DNA of 6,454 bases from a bacterium. GTDB taxonomy: Bacteria; Electryoneota; RPQS01. Positions 1 to 5,675 of this stretch are shown here, piece after piece. Position numbers and translations under genes: made by a program. The stretch spans positions 1 to 6,454 of the forward strand of contig JAHIZR010000412.1 in the NCBI GenBank assembly GCA_018814465.1, read 5' to 3'. How positions within the stretch are numbered: position 1 is the first letter of the stretch; every line of letters begins with the position of its first letter. Under the pieces are notes generated by a model. The model was not told where the DNA came from, did not search any database, and saw only the letters and a program-made list of their open reading frames with translations.

Positions 1-1
1 A

Positions 2-280
2 TCACAACGGGGGTTGCCTGTCTATTTGTTGAGGAATGCCACCGTCAGGCGAGCACTCGAGTTGGTTCAAGAGGGGAAGGTGGATGCGGCGGAAAGTTCG
101 AGTTTGCGCCGCAGTATCCAAGAAGGGCGGCACCGTCAACAGCCTCTTTCGGAATACATGGAGTCAGAACCTTCCGGGCGTTTTCATCAGGGCAAGGGAC
201 AAGGACTGGGCAAAGGACAAGGTCAGGGCAAAGGACAAGGACAAGGTCAAGGTGGCGGTCGATTCAAGCGCTTTCGCTGA
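2..280 (+). CDS. NifX/NifB-like metal-cluster binding protein, C-terminal part, with Gly-Lys-Gln repeat tail (5' end outside window)
   Basis: The frame is open from the left edge of the window, so this is the 3' end of a gene. The visible start GLPVYLLRNATVRRALELV followed by QEGKV matches the last strand and helix of the dinitrogenase iron-molybdenum cofactor (NifX/NifB) domain. It aligns by eye with GIKIYNCDAPTVKAALELY followed by RTGKL in the intact family member at 2657-3022. That family binds metal-sulfur clusters or precursors in the cytoplasm. After the domain come a charged linker and a tail made of three GKGQG(L/Q) units, ending in GGGRFKRFR, which is very basic and has no cysteine. 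A tail of this kind is not part of the core domain. A TTG at 14 could be read as a start, but it would remove part of the domain, so I treat the gene as truncated by the window edge. Family assignment rests on about 25 residues and is fairly sure; the role of the tail is unknown. Confidence 0.72.
   Translation, partial: SQRGLPVYLLRNATVRRALELVQEGKVDAAESSSLRRSIQEGRHRQQPLSEYMESEPSGRFHQGKGQGLGKGQGQGKGQGQGQGGGRFKRFR
191..244 (+). repeat. Three tandem 18-bp in-frame repeats encoding GKGQG(L/Q)
   Basis: Three consecutive 18-base units (191-208, 209-226, 227-244) follow the pattern GGCAARGGACAAGGNCNR and differ at only a few positions. They are in frame with the NifX-like C terminus and encode GKGQGL, GKGQGQ and GKGQGQ, followed by GQGGG. 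The near identity at DNA level suggests expansion by slippage or unequal exchange, so copy number may vary between strains. Confidence 0.85.
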
Positions 281-284
281 AAGC
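270..284 (+). other. Short perfect hairpin over the stop codon of the NifX-like gene
   Basis: GCTTTC (270-275), a three-base loop and GAAAGC (279-284) form a perfect 6-bp stem that spans the TGA stop (278-280). No T run follows, so it is not a normal intrinsic terminator. It could protect the mRNA 3' end or be chance. The rest of the 281-512 gap shows only short 5-bp inverted repeats and no gene. Confidence 0.25.
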
Positions 285-450
285 AATCCGAAAAGATCGA
301 AGGCGGGAATTAAGCGATTAGGACGAACGTTTCTATGCGTTGGGTCAAGCAGAAGGTTTTTAATTTGCCGAACCGAAGCGTTTGGGATTCCGGCGGGTTG
401 TGCGTTTTGGGCGGCTGTTACAACACACTCACAGCGTTTAGCCGGGCACG

Positions 451-479
451 GTGATGTCTTTCATCTATTCCTCTATGAT
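451..479 (+). promoter_or_regulatory. Weak sigma-70-like promoter candidate ahead of the radical SAM gene
   Basis: TATGAT (474-479) matches five of six bases of the -10 consensus. GTGATG (451-456) sits 17 bases upstream and matches only three of six bases of TTGACA. The site lies about 33 bases before the ATG at 513, inside the only gap of more than 200 bases in the window, where a new transcript could plausibly begin. The -35 match is poor, so this is a suggestion only. Confidence 0.28.
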
Positions 480-512
480 AATTGGGGACACTATAGAAAA
501 TCAGAGCTGTCA

Positions 513-1442
513 ATGAGATATACATACGGACCAGTGCCGTCACGAAGATTGGGGAAGTCTCTGGGAATAAGCTTGATCCCGTCCAAGACGTGCACTTACT
601 CTTGTGTGTACTGTCAGCTTGGCAGAACGACTCAATTGCGCGCGTATCGGGAATCGTTTTTTCCGAAAGAAGTTGTTTTGGCGGAAATCGCCGAGCAGGT
701 CAAGGTCTCAGACATTGATTACTTGACATTTGTAGGGGATGGGGAGCCGACGCTGTCCAGCGATATCGGCTGGCTGATCGGCCGCTGTAAAAAGGAGTTT
801 GACAAACCGATCGCGGTCATCACCAATGGTTCGTTGTTGTATAGAGATGACGTCAAGGAGGAACTGAGCGAAGCGGATGTTGTGCTGCCCAGCCTTGATT
901 GTGGGAGTGATGAGATCTACCGGAGAATCAACAGGCCGCACGGACGAATCAATTTTGGGGATATGATTTCGGGTTTAATAGACTTTCGTCGCGAATATAC
1001 GGGAGAACTTTGGCTGGAGGTTATGCTTGTGGCGGGGATCAATGATTCGGTAGAGACGCTGAATGAAATCAGGATGATACTGGATCAAGTCGAGCCTGAG
1101 CGAGTATACGTGGCAACTCCGATCAGGCCGCCGGCTGAAAGCTGGGTTCATCCAGTGCTGCCCGAACGGATTCTGCTGGCTCAGAAGATTCTGGGGGAAA
1201 GCAAGACTCTCGATTCGAAGGAAACCGGAGGTTTCAGTTTAAATGCCTTTTCGAACACACAGGATGCTTTGATCGAAATCGGTACCCGTCATCCCCTTCG
1301 AGTGCAGCAGGCATTGGACATAGAACGCGCTTTCAATGAATCAGGAGTTGTGGAGGGGTTGCTTAATAGCAAGCAGCTATTAAGCGTACACTATGAAGAC
1401 AGCGAGTATCTGCTTCCTGCACATTTTAGTCGCAAGGTATGA
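513..1442 (+). CDS. Radical SAM protein, COG0731 (wyosine-type Fe-S oxidoreductase) family
   Basis: This 309-residue protein has the radical SAM signature CxxxCxxC at Cys27, Cys31 and Cys34 (within PSKTCTYSCVYCQLG). These ligate the [4Fe-4S] cluster that splits S-adenosylmethionine. GDGEPT at 75-80 is the SAM-binding glycine motif, and LEVMLVAGIND and TPIRPPAESW are conserved blocks of COG0731. A C-terminal region from about residue 245, with RHPLR at 259-263, looks like the small winged-helix-like domain found in this family. Length is normal. The frame stays open upstream, but the family begins with M-x-x-x-YGPVPSRRLGxSLG, so ATG 513 is the clear start; there is no strong ribosome binding site before it. 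The family is related to TYW1 of tRNA modification, but most bacterial members have no known substrate. Its position ahead of a cupin, DUF5320 and NifX genes suggests a role in metal-cluster or cofactor work, which is inference. Confidence 0.93.
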   Translation: MRYTYGPVPSRRLGKSLGISLIPSKTCTYSCVYCQLGRTTQLRAYRESFFPKEVVLAEIAEQVKVSDIDYLTFVGDGEPTLSSDIGWLIGRCKKEFDKPIAVITNGSLLYRDDVKEELSEADVVLPSLDCGSDEIYRRINRPHGRINFGDMISGLIDFRREYTGELWLEVMLVAGINDSVETLNEIRMILDQVEPERVYVATPIRPPAESWVHPVLPERILLAQKILGESKTLDSKETGGFSLNAFSNTQDALIEIGTRHPLRVQQALDIERAFNESGVVEGLLNSKQLLSVHYEDSEYLLPAHFSRKV

Positions 1443-1451
1443 GTAGGAATT

Positions 1452-1493
1452 GGGCATCGGCTTTTTTTCCGCATCTAAGATGCCCGAAAAGCC
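1452..1493 (+). promoter_or_regulatory. Mutually exclusive inverted repeats between radical SAM and cupin genes
   Basis: Four 7-base segments alternate: GGGCATC (1452-1458), GGCTTTT (1459-1465), GATGCCC (1479-1485) and AAAAGCC (1487-1493). The first pairs perfectly with the third and the second with the fourth, so they form either competing hairpins or a pseudoknot. A small inner palindrome, GCATCTAAGATGC (1471-1483), nests inside the second pairing. The block ends one base before the ribosome binding site of the cupin. It fills most of the 65-base gap and could control translation or processing. There is a T run at 1462-1468, but no stable hairpin precedes it, so it is not a standard terminator. 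Confidence 0.4.
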
Positions 1494-1495
1494 AA

Positions 1496-1502
1496 AAGGA
1501 GA
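1496..1502 (+). promoter_or_regulatory. Ribosome binding site that fixes the cupin start
   Basis: AAGGAGA lies five bases before ATG 1508. The same frame is open back to 1439, but this site and the lack of family similarity before residue 1 place the start at 1508. Confidence 0.85.
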
Positions 1503-1507
1503 TAATC

Positions 1508-1864
1508 ATGAAGGAACTCAGTCTTCGCACGCCCGACCTCGAATGGAAAGAGAATCATCAGTATGCAGCCGGCGCAAATGCCAAGGAGCTTCTCACTGAT
1601 GAGAAACTGGGGCTTTCAGCGATCATACTTCAACTTGAACCCGGGTGGCACATGAGCGAGCACGCCCACATACACACCGAGATTCATTACGTAATCCGAG
1701 GCGAGTACAAAAGTCAGGGGAAAACCTACGGAAAAGGAACCTTTCGCGTTATCCCCAAGGAAACGAATCATGGTCCCTTTTCTTCCGAAAAGGGAGCCAC
1801 AATCCTGGTGCTTTGGATAAACATAGAGCATAGAGATTCCGGATCAAGTGAAACCAATGAATAG
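1508..1864 (+). CDS. Small single-domain cupin protein
   Basis: The 118-residue protein carries both cupin motifs. Motif 1, G(x)5HxH(x)3E(x)6G, is met exactly by Gly46, His52, His54, Glu58 and Gly65. Motif 2 is present as Gly77, Pro83 and His88. His52, His54, Glu58 and His88 therefore form the usual 3-His/1-Glu metal site of a double-stranded beta-helix. Nothing in the sequence shows a signal peptide or membrane segment, so it is a soluble cytoplasmic protein. Cupins of this size act as metal-dependent enzymes, isomerases or small-ligand sensors, and the sequence does not choose between them. The gene follows the radical SAM gene by 65 bases and its TAG stop overlaps the ribosome binding site of the next gene, so it probably shares a transcript with it. 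Confidence 0.9.
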   Translation: MKELSLRTPDLEWKENHQYAAGANAKELLTDEKLGLSAIILQLEPGWHMSEHAHIHTEIHYVIRGEYKSQGKTYGKGTFRVIPKETNHGPFSSEKGATILVLWINIEHRDSGSSETNE

Positions 1865-1868
1865 GAGG
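1863..1868 (+). promoter_or_regulatory. Strong ribosome binding site overlapping the cupin stop codon
   Basis: AGGAGG lies seven bases before ATG 1876 and shares AG with the cupin TAG stop (1862-1864). The layout favours translational coupling and settles the start of the small Gly-rich gene. Confidence 0.85.
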
Positions 1869-1875
1869 TACTATC

Positions 1876-2178
1876 ATGCCATTAAAAGATGGAACGGGTC
1901 CTCCGGATGGCGGACCGCAAACCGGACGCAGACTCGGATGGTGCTCCAGACCTTTCCGTCAGTTCAGCGGAACGAACTCAGGGCGATCGAGCGGCGCACG
2001 CATTTTCACGAACGTTATTCTGCCACTGGGAGGCGCTGTCCTGACGGATCTTATGCGTCCTAACAGCACTATACGCAGAATCACAGGAGAATTCACACGA
2101 CGACTCAATGAACGCAGACAAAGATTGCTTCTGAAGCAAGCAACTCCAGAAAGTCAAAGTAAGCAGCGGGACGAATAG
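1876..2178 (+). CDS. Small DUF5320-like protein with MPxxDxTGP...TGRxxGxC start motif
   Basis: The 100-residue product begins with MPLKDGTGPPDGGPQTGRR and Cys23. This matches position by position the DUF5320 start of the protein at 2282 (MP..D.TGP...GP.TGR..G.C), and is the only clear similarity. The rest differs. There is a Ser/Gly/Arg-rich stretch (24-42), one hydrophobic segment of about 18 residues (43-60, IFTNVILPLGGAVLTDLM) that could lie in or on a membrane, and an Arg-rich helical C terminus (65-88). Cys23 is the only cysteine. Function is unknown. Proteins with this start are repeatedly found beside NifX-like and MinD/ferredoxin genes, which fits the genes downstream. The upstream ribosome binding site and start are very similar in DNA sequence to those of the 2282 gene. 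The reading frame is certain enough, but the family name is tentative. Confidence 0.72.
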   Translation: MPLKDGTGPPDGGPQTGRRLGWCSRPFRQFSGTNSGRSSGARIFTNVILPLGGAVLTDLMRPNSTIRRITGEFTRRLNERRQRLLLKQATPESQSKQRDE

Positions 2179-2267
2179 AATTAAGTGATGAACAAAACCA
2201 ATACTTGCTGCATGAAAAACGAATCACTCGTTCACACACTAAGCAGTCAGTAACAGATACTATTAAT

Positions 2268-2275
2268 AAAGGAGG
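2268..2275 (+). promoter_or_regulatory. Strong ribosome binding site of the DUF5320 gene
   Basis: AAAGGAGG lies six bases before ATG 2282. With the bases up to the ATG (ATTATC) it closely repeats the site before 1876 (TACTATC). The gap before it (2179-2267) contains no convincing promoter or terminator; a TTCACA at 2231-2236 has no -10 box at a proper distance. Confidence 0.8.
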
Positions 2276-2281
2276 ATTATC

Positions 2282-2635
2282 ATGCCAGGTGGAGATCGAA
2301 CCGGACCGTTAGGAATGGGTCCAAGAACCGGACGCGCTGCCGGCTTTTGTTCAGGCAATGACCAGCCGGGTTATGCCGGATTAAGAGGCGGTCGTGGTCG
2401 AGGGCTGGGATTAGGACGCGGATTAGGGCAAGGTTATGGCCGTCGAGGACGCGGGATGCGTTTCCGGAATCCCTCGTCCCCCCTGCCGGCGAATAGAGCT
2501 CTGGAAGGAGAGCAGCCGGCCGGCACAAACTCGGAGATAGAGATTCAGGAGCTGCAGCGTCAATCGAAGGCTCTTCAATCGGAATTGAATTCAATCCAGA
2601 AGCGACTCGCGGAACTGGAAAATCAGGGTTCATAG
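2282..2635 (+). CDS. DUF5320 family protein
   Basis: The 117-residue protein has the full DUF5320 plan. MPGGDRTGPLGMGPRTGR leads to Cys23 in a GFC context. A low-complexity Gly/Arg-rich middle (33-62, with GRGRGLGLGRGLGQGYGRRG) follows, and then a C-terminal helix (about 85-114, EIEIQELQRQSKALQSELNS onward) with heptad leucines and isoleucines that should form a coiled coil. Cys23 is the only cysteine, so it cannot hold a cluster alone unless it multimerises, which the coiled coil would allow. The family has no established function. It is common in anaerobes next to NifX-like and MinD/ferredoxin genes, as here, where the NifX gene starts 21 bases downstream. A role as a small partner or carrier for the cluster machinery is inference. 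Confidence 0.88.
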   Translation: MPGGDRTGPLGMGPRTGRAAGFCSGNDQPGYAGLRGGRGRGLGLGRGLGQGYGRRGRGMRFRNPSSPLPANRALEGEQPAGTNSEIEIQELQRQSKALQSELNSIQKRLAELENQGS

Positions 2636-2656
2636 CAAATAACAGAAGGGAATCAC

Positions 2657-3022
2657 TTGTTGAAGATCGCTTTCACGACACAGGGTCAAACACTCGAAGC
2701 TGCTCTTGACAGCCGATTCGGACGTGCTCCGAATTTCATCATTTACGATCTGGATAGCAATACATTCAAGGTAATCGACAACCGGGACAACCTGAATGCC
2801 GCTCAGGGAGCCGGTGTGCAATCGGCGGAAACGATTGCCAAATCGGGAGCGACAGTACTTGTTACCGGACATTGCGGTCCGAATGCGTATCGAGTACTGC
2901 AGTCCGCAGGGATTAAGATATATAACTGTGATGCTCCCACGGTAAAAGCGGCTCTTGAGCTGTACCGTACCGGTAAACTCGCGGAATCATCAGCGGCAGA
3001 CGTCACAGGACACTGGAAATAA
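2657..3022 (+). CDS. NifX/NifB-type dinitrogenase iron-molybdenum cofactor family protein
   Basis: The 121-residue protein is one complete NifX-like domain (COG1433/IPR003731 type). It opens with a KIAFTT strand and has DSRFGRAPNFIIYD (18-31), the AAQGAGVQSAETIAKSGATV helix (48-67), VTGHCGPNAYRVL with His72 and Cys73, and GIKIYNCDAPTVKAALELY with Cys91. Members bind Fe-Mo-type or other metal-sulfur clusters and hand them on; the Desulfovibrio orange protein, which holds a Mo-Cu-S cluster, belongs here. Two adjacent TTG codons (2657 and 2660) can both serve the AGAAGGG ribosome binding site at 2644-2650. The family usually begins MKIA, which would favour 2660, so the start is uncertain by one residue. 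No nifHDK genes are in view, so a nitrogenase role is not supported. The stop lies seven bases before the DUF89 gene. Confidence 0.93.
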   Translation: MLKIAFTTQGQTLEAALDSRFGRAPNFIIYDLDSNTFKVIDNRDNLNAAQGAGVQSAETIAKSGATVLVTGHCGPNAYRVLQSAGIKIYNCDAPTVKAALELYRTGKLAESSAADVTGHWK

Positions 3023-3029
3023 GGGCTGC

Positions 3030-3926
3030 ATGCGAACTTCACCAGATTGTTATCCCTGTTTCGTTCGGCAGGCGCAAAAGGCGGCAAAGATGATATCATC
3101 CGATGCCGCTGTTCACGAAAAGATCGTTCGTGATGTCTTAAGCTGGACGAATGAATTAAACGAAGAGGCAACTCCTCCCCTGCTCGCGCAGCTTATTCAT
3201 CGAAGGTTGCGTGAACTCACTGGAAGTATTGACCCTTATGAACACGCGAAGAGCATCCATAACCAACTGGCACTGCGCCTGCTACCCGAGCTGCGAGGTG
3301 AAATCGAGAAGTCATCCGATCCACTGATGACTGCCGTCCGGCTGGCGATTGCGGGTAATATCATCGATCTTGGCGCCGGCAATGATGTCAGTGAATCCGA
3401 CGTCCGGCAGTCCATTCATCAGGCCTTAACAGAGCCCTTTGCTGATGAACAGGAGGAATTCCGGCAGTCCGTTGAAAGCGCGTCGGACATTCTTTATTTG
3501 GCTGACAATGCAGGCGAAATCGCTTTTGACCGGTTGCTAATCGAGCAGCTTTTGCCGAAGAAAATAACATTGGCGGTTCGCGGAGCGCCTATTCTGAACG
3601 ATGCGACCATTGTTGATGCCCGTGCGGTCGGGCTTCATGAGCTGGTAGAGATAATCGACAATGGTTCCGATGCTCCCGGAACGATTCTCGAGGACTGCAA
3701 TTCAAGGTTCATAGATCGTTTTCTGGAAGCCGATGTTATCATAGCCAAAGGGCAAGGCAATTACGAGACACTCAGCGATACACCCTATGAAGTCTACTGT
3801 CTTTTCAAAGCGAAATGCCCGGTTGTCGCGGCTCATGTCGGGCTGCCGGTGGGGACGCAAGTTCTGATGCGATCGCGGCCGGGATTTTCTCAACTGAAAT
3901 ACGGCCGCAGAGGAGATGCAAAATGA
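3030..3926 (+). CDS. DUF89 / ARMT1-like metal-dependent phosphatase family protein (COG1578)
   Basis: The 298-residue protein begins MRTSPDCYPCFVRQA, with the CxxC at Cys7 and Cys10 typical of the prokaryotic stand-alone branch of DUF89. The catalytic half carries ADNAGEIAFDRLL (158-170, with Asp159 and Asn160 as probable metal ligands), RGAPILND (184-191) and AKGQGNYETL (Lys240 to Glu246 core). DUF89 proteins that have been tested are metal-dependent phosphatases acting on damaged or harmful phosphometabolites (sugar phosphates, phosphopantetheine-type compounds). The substrate of the CxxC branch is not established. Length is normal. ATG 3030 is chosen because the family start motif begins there and AAGGG lies just upstream. 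The open frame reaches back to 2955, but that overlaps the NifX gene. The stop overlaps the next start as ATGA, so it is translated together with the cluster ATPases. Confidence 0.93.
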   Translation: MRTSPDCYPCFVRQAQKAAKMISSDAAVHEKIVRDVLSWTNELNEEATPPLLAQLIHRRLRELTGSIDPYEHAKSIHNQLALRLLPELRGEIEKSSDPLMTAVRLAIAGNIIDLGAGNDVSESDVRQSIHQALTEPFADEQEEFRQSVESASDILYLADNAGEIAFDRLLIEQLLPKKITLAVRGAPILNDATIVDARAVGLHELVEIIDNGSDAPGTILEDCNSRFIDRFLEADVIIAKGQGNYETLSDTPYEVYCLFKAKCPVVAAHVGLPVGTQVLMRSRPGFSQLKYGRRGDAK

Positions 3927-4774
3927 TCCTTGCCGTCGCTTCCGGCAAGGGCGGTACCGGAAAGACCACCATAGCAGTCAATCTCGCGAGTATATTTGAT
4001 TCGGATGTTCAGTTGCTCGATTGTGATGTCGAGGAGCCGAACTGCCATCTTTTTCTGAAGGGACACTCAGGCGAGGAGGAACTCATCTCCATTCCGGTTC
4101 CGGAAGTGAACGCCACGCTTTGTGACGGTTGCGGCTAATGCAGTCGATTCTGCGAATATCATGCAATCGCCTGTCCCGGTTCCACAGCACTTGTCTTTCC
4201 GAACTTATGTCATGGCTGCGGAGGTTGTACCAGAGTTTGCCCGACGGGGGCTATTCGGGAGGTCGATCATCGGATCGGAGTTGTGGAGTCCATCGATACA
4301 GGACAGATTATGCTGACGATGGGGCGGTTGGACATCGGAGTTGCGATGGCTCCGCCGTTGATTCGCGCGGTAAAAGCTCGGATGCAAACCGACATGTCGG
4401 TAATCCTCGATGCGCCTCCCGGAACATCGTGCCCGGTGATTGCCACGCTTCAGGGATCGGATGCCGTTCTGCTCGTAACAGAACCGACACCTTTCGGTCT
4501 GCATGACCTGAAACTTGCTGTTGAAATGGTGCGCGCGCTTGCTCTTCCCTTCGGAATCGTGATCAATCGCGCGGGAATCGGCGACAGCCGGGTGAACGCC
4601 TATTGTCAGCAAGAATCCATCCCGATTCTGACTGAAATTCCGAATGACCGAAGCATTGCCGAAGCTTATTCGAGAGGCGAACTGATTGTCGATGCGGTTC
4701 CCGAATGCCGGGTTCTATTCAAAGACTTGATTAATAAAACGAGGCGCATGTTCTTTGCAGAAGCAAGCATATAG
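3923..4774 (+). pseudogene. MinD-family ATPase with inserted 2[4Fe-4S] ferredoxin domain (COG1149), interrupted by one in-frame TAA
   Basis: The frame encodes 283 residues if the TAA at codon 72 (4136-4138) is passed. Before it is a normal MinD/Mrp start with the deviant Walker A GKGGTGKTT (8-16) and DCDVEEPN (33-40). The inserted ferredoxin follows: Cys67, Cys70, Cys73 and Cys77 (CDGCG-stop-CSRFC), then Cys96, Cys99, Cys102 and Cys106-Pro. The ATPase half then resumes with Walker B DAPPGTSCP (163-171) and EPTPFGLHDL (187-196). Both halves are in the same frame with no other lesion. Such ATPases bind ATP and Fe-S clusters and are thought to load or transfer clusters. The start overlaps the DUF89 stop (ATGA) with AGGAG just upstream, and the end overlaps the paralogous ATPase by 20 bases. 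As written, only a 71-residue fragment would be made, without either cluster site. A GTG at 4283 could restart translation but would lack the P-loop. A nonsense mutation, sequence error or recoding are the options. Confidence 0.9.
4136..4138 (+). other. In-frame TAA between ferredoxin ligand cysteines Cys70 and Cys73
   Basis: The codon order is TGC GGC TAA TGC, where the family has CGxC. The paralog 0.9 kb downstream reads Cys-Gly-Ile-Cys at the same place. One base change would restore Lys (AAA), Glu (GAA), Gln (CAA), Leu (TTA), Ser (TCA) or Tyr, several of which are common at this position. Other genes in the window end in TAA, TAG and TGA, so general reassignment of TAA is unlikely. Confidence 0.93.
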
Positions 4775-5675
4775 CATCGGCGAGTACCGGGATTCCACGA
4801 AGATAAAGGAACTGGTTGTAATCAGCGGTAAAGGCGGGACCGGGAAGACCAGTTTGACTGCTTCATTTGCAATGCTTGCGGATCGTCCGGTGCTTGCGGA
4901 CTGCGACGTTGACGCGGCGGATCTGCACCTCATCCTGTCGCCTCAAGTCAGGGAGCAATCCGATTTTTACAGCGGACACGAAGCGGTCATTCGTGAGCAG
5001 GACTGCAGTGGGTGCGGGATATGTCAGGATTACTGTAGATATGATGCGGTGCGGTTAAGTGAAAAGGATGCTCGTAAGCCCATCTATACGATTGATCCGG
5101 TTTCTTGTGAAGGCTGCGGAGTGTGCGTGCGCTTCTGTCCAGAGCAGGCGATTGATTTCCCTGAACGTCTTTGCGGAGAATGGATGATTTCGGACACGCG
5201 CTGCGGTCCGATGGTGCATGCTCGATTGGGTATCGCCGCTGAGAACTCGGGGAAACTGGTCTCGACCGTGAGACGGGAGGCTCGTCGTATCGCGGAAGAG
5301 AAGAATCACTCATTGATCATCGTGGACAGTCCTCCGGGTATCGGATGCCCTGTCATCGCATCAATCACCGGAGCGAACCACGTCTTGATTGTAACCGAGC
5401 CGACCGTTTCGGGCGAGCATGACTTAGAGCGGGTACTGGCCTTAACCAAGCATTTTGGAATACCGGCCTCGATTTGTGTCAATAAGTGGGACCTCAATCC
5501 GGAGCTGGCTGATCGAATCGAGAACAAGGGCCGCTCCGCGGGGGCAGGAATTGCGGGAAGAGTCCGTTATGACCCTAAAATAACTGAAGCGCAGTTGCGA
5601 GAACGCGCTGCCGTGGAGACCGATGCGCCCTGTGCGGATGACATTCAAATAATCTGGGAAAACCTCAGCCTATGA
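4755..5675 (+). CDS. MinD-family P-loop ATPase with inserted 2[4Fe-4S] ferredoxin domain (COG1149), second paralog
   Basis: The 306-residue protein has Walker A GKGGTGKTS (25-33), ADCDVDAADLHL (48-59), two ferredoxin motifs (Cys84, Cys87, Cys90, Cys94, then Cys118, Cys121, Cys124, Cys128-Pro), Walker B VDSPPGIGCPV (190-200) and EPTVSGEHDL. It is therefore a full cytoplasmic ATPase with two [4Fe-4S] sites. It is the intact partner of the gene at 3923. The two differ at motif level (IGC against TSC, EPTVSGEHDL against EPTPFGLHDL), which matches the two COG1149 types that usually occur side by side and may form a heterodimer. The start is TTG 4755, the only usual start codon between an upstream TGA (4728) and the P-loop. 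It overlaps the previous gene by 20 bases and lacks a good ribosome binding site, so coupling is likely. Relatives often start at the KELVVISGKGG strand (residue 18), where the codon here is ATA; a start there cannot be excluded. Confidence 0.93.
   Translation: MQKQAYSIGEYRDSTKIKELVVISGKGGTGKTSLTASFAMLADRPVLADCDVDAADLHLILSPQVREQSDFYSGHEAVIREQDCSGCGICQDYCRYDAVRLSEKDARKPIYTIDPVSCEGCGVCVRFCPEQAIDFPERLCGEWMISDTRCGPMVHARLGIAAENSGKLVSTVRREARRIAEEKNHSLIIVDSPPGIGCPVIASITGANHVLIVTEPTVSGEHDLERVLALTKHFGIPASICVNKWDLNPELADRIENKGRSAGAGIAGRVRYDPKITEAQLRERAAVETDAPCADDIQIIWENLSL

Noticed and set aside
355..369. GG-N10-GC spacing with TTGC in the gap before the radical SAM gene, resembling a sigma-54 promoter
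   Set aside because: Apart from the GG the -24 box does not match TGGCAC, and there is no support for an enhancer site nearby.
36..512. N-terminal extension of the radical SAM frame back to 36
   Set aside because: It overlaps the NifX-like gene in another frame, shows no domain, and the family start motif begins right at ATG 513.
708..941. Minus-strand open frames here and over other genes (for example 2280-2633, 2803-3171, 4205-4612, 4987-5313)
   Set aside because: They lie antisense to clearly conserved genes, have no ribosome binding sites or recognisable motifs, and are explained as shadows of the sense codons.
2184..2228. Inverted repeat AGTGAT / ATCACT around a 33-base loop after the first small Gly-rich gene
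   Set aside because: Only 6 bp with a long loop and no T run; not a convincing terminator.
2188..2253. 21-codon frame with a Cys-Cys pair (MNKTNTCCMKNESLVHTLSS) between the two Gly-rich genes
   Set aside because: No ribosome binding site, too short to judge coding potential, and no recognisable motif beyond the two cysteines.
3268..3283. Sigma-54-like site TGGCAC-N5-CTGCT, of interest because ORP operons in Desulfovibrio are sigma-54 dependent
   Set aside because: It lies inside the DUF89 coding region, about 640 bases before the next start, and codes for conserved-looking residues; one base of the -12 box is off. Most likely chance.
4129..4612. Alternative frames on both strands across the interrupted ATPase gene, including an ATG overlapping the TAA (TAATG at 4136-4140)
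   Set aside because: The ATG is in another frame whose product shows no family motifs. The true continuation is the original frame, which carries the ferredoxin cysteines and Walker B.
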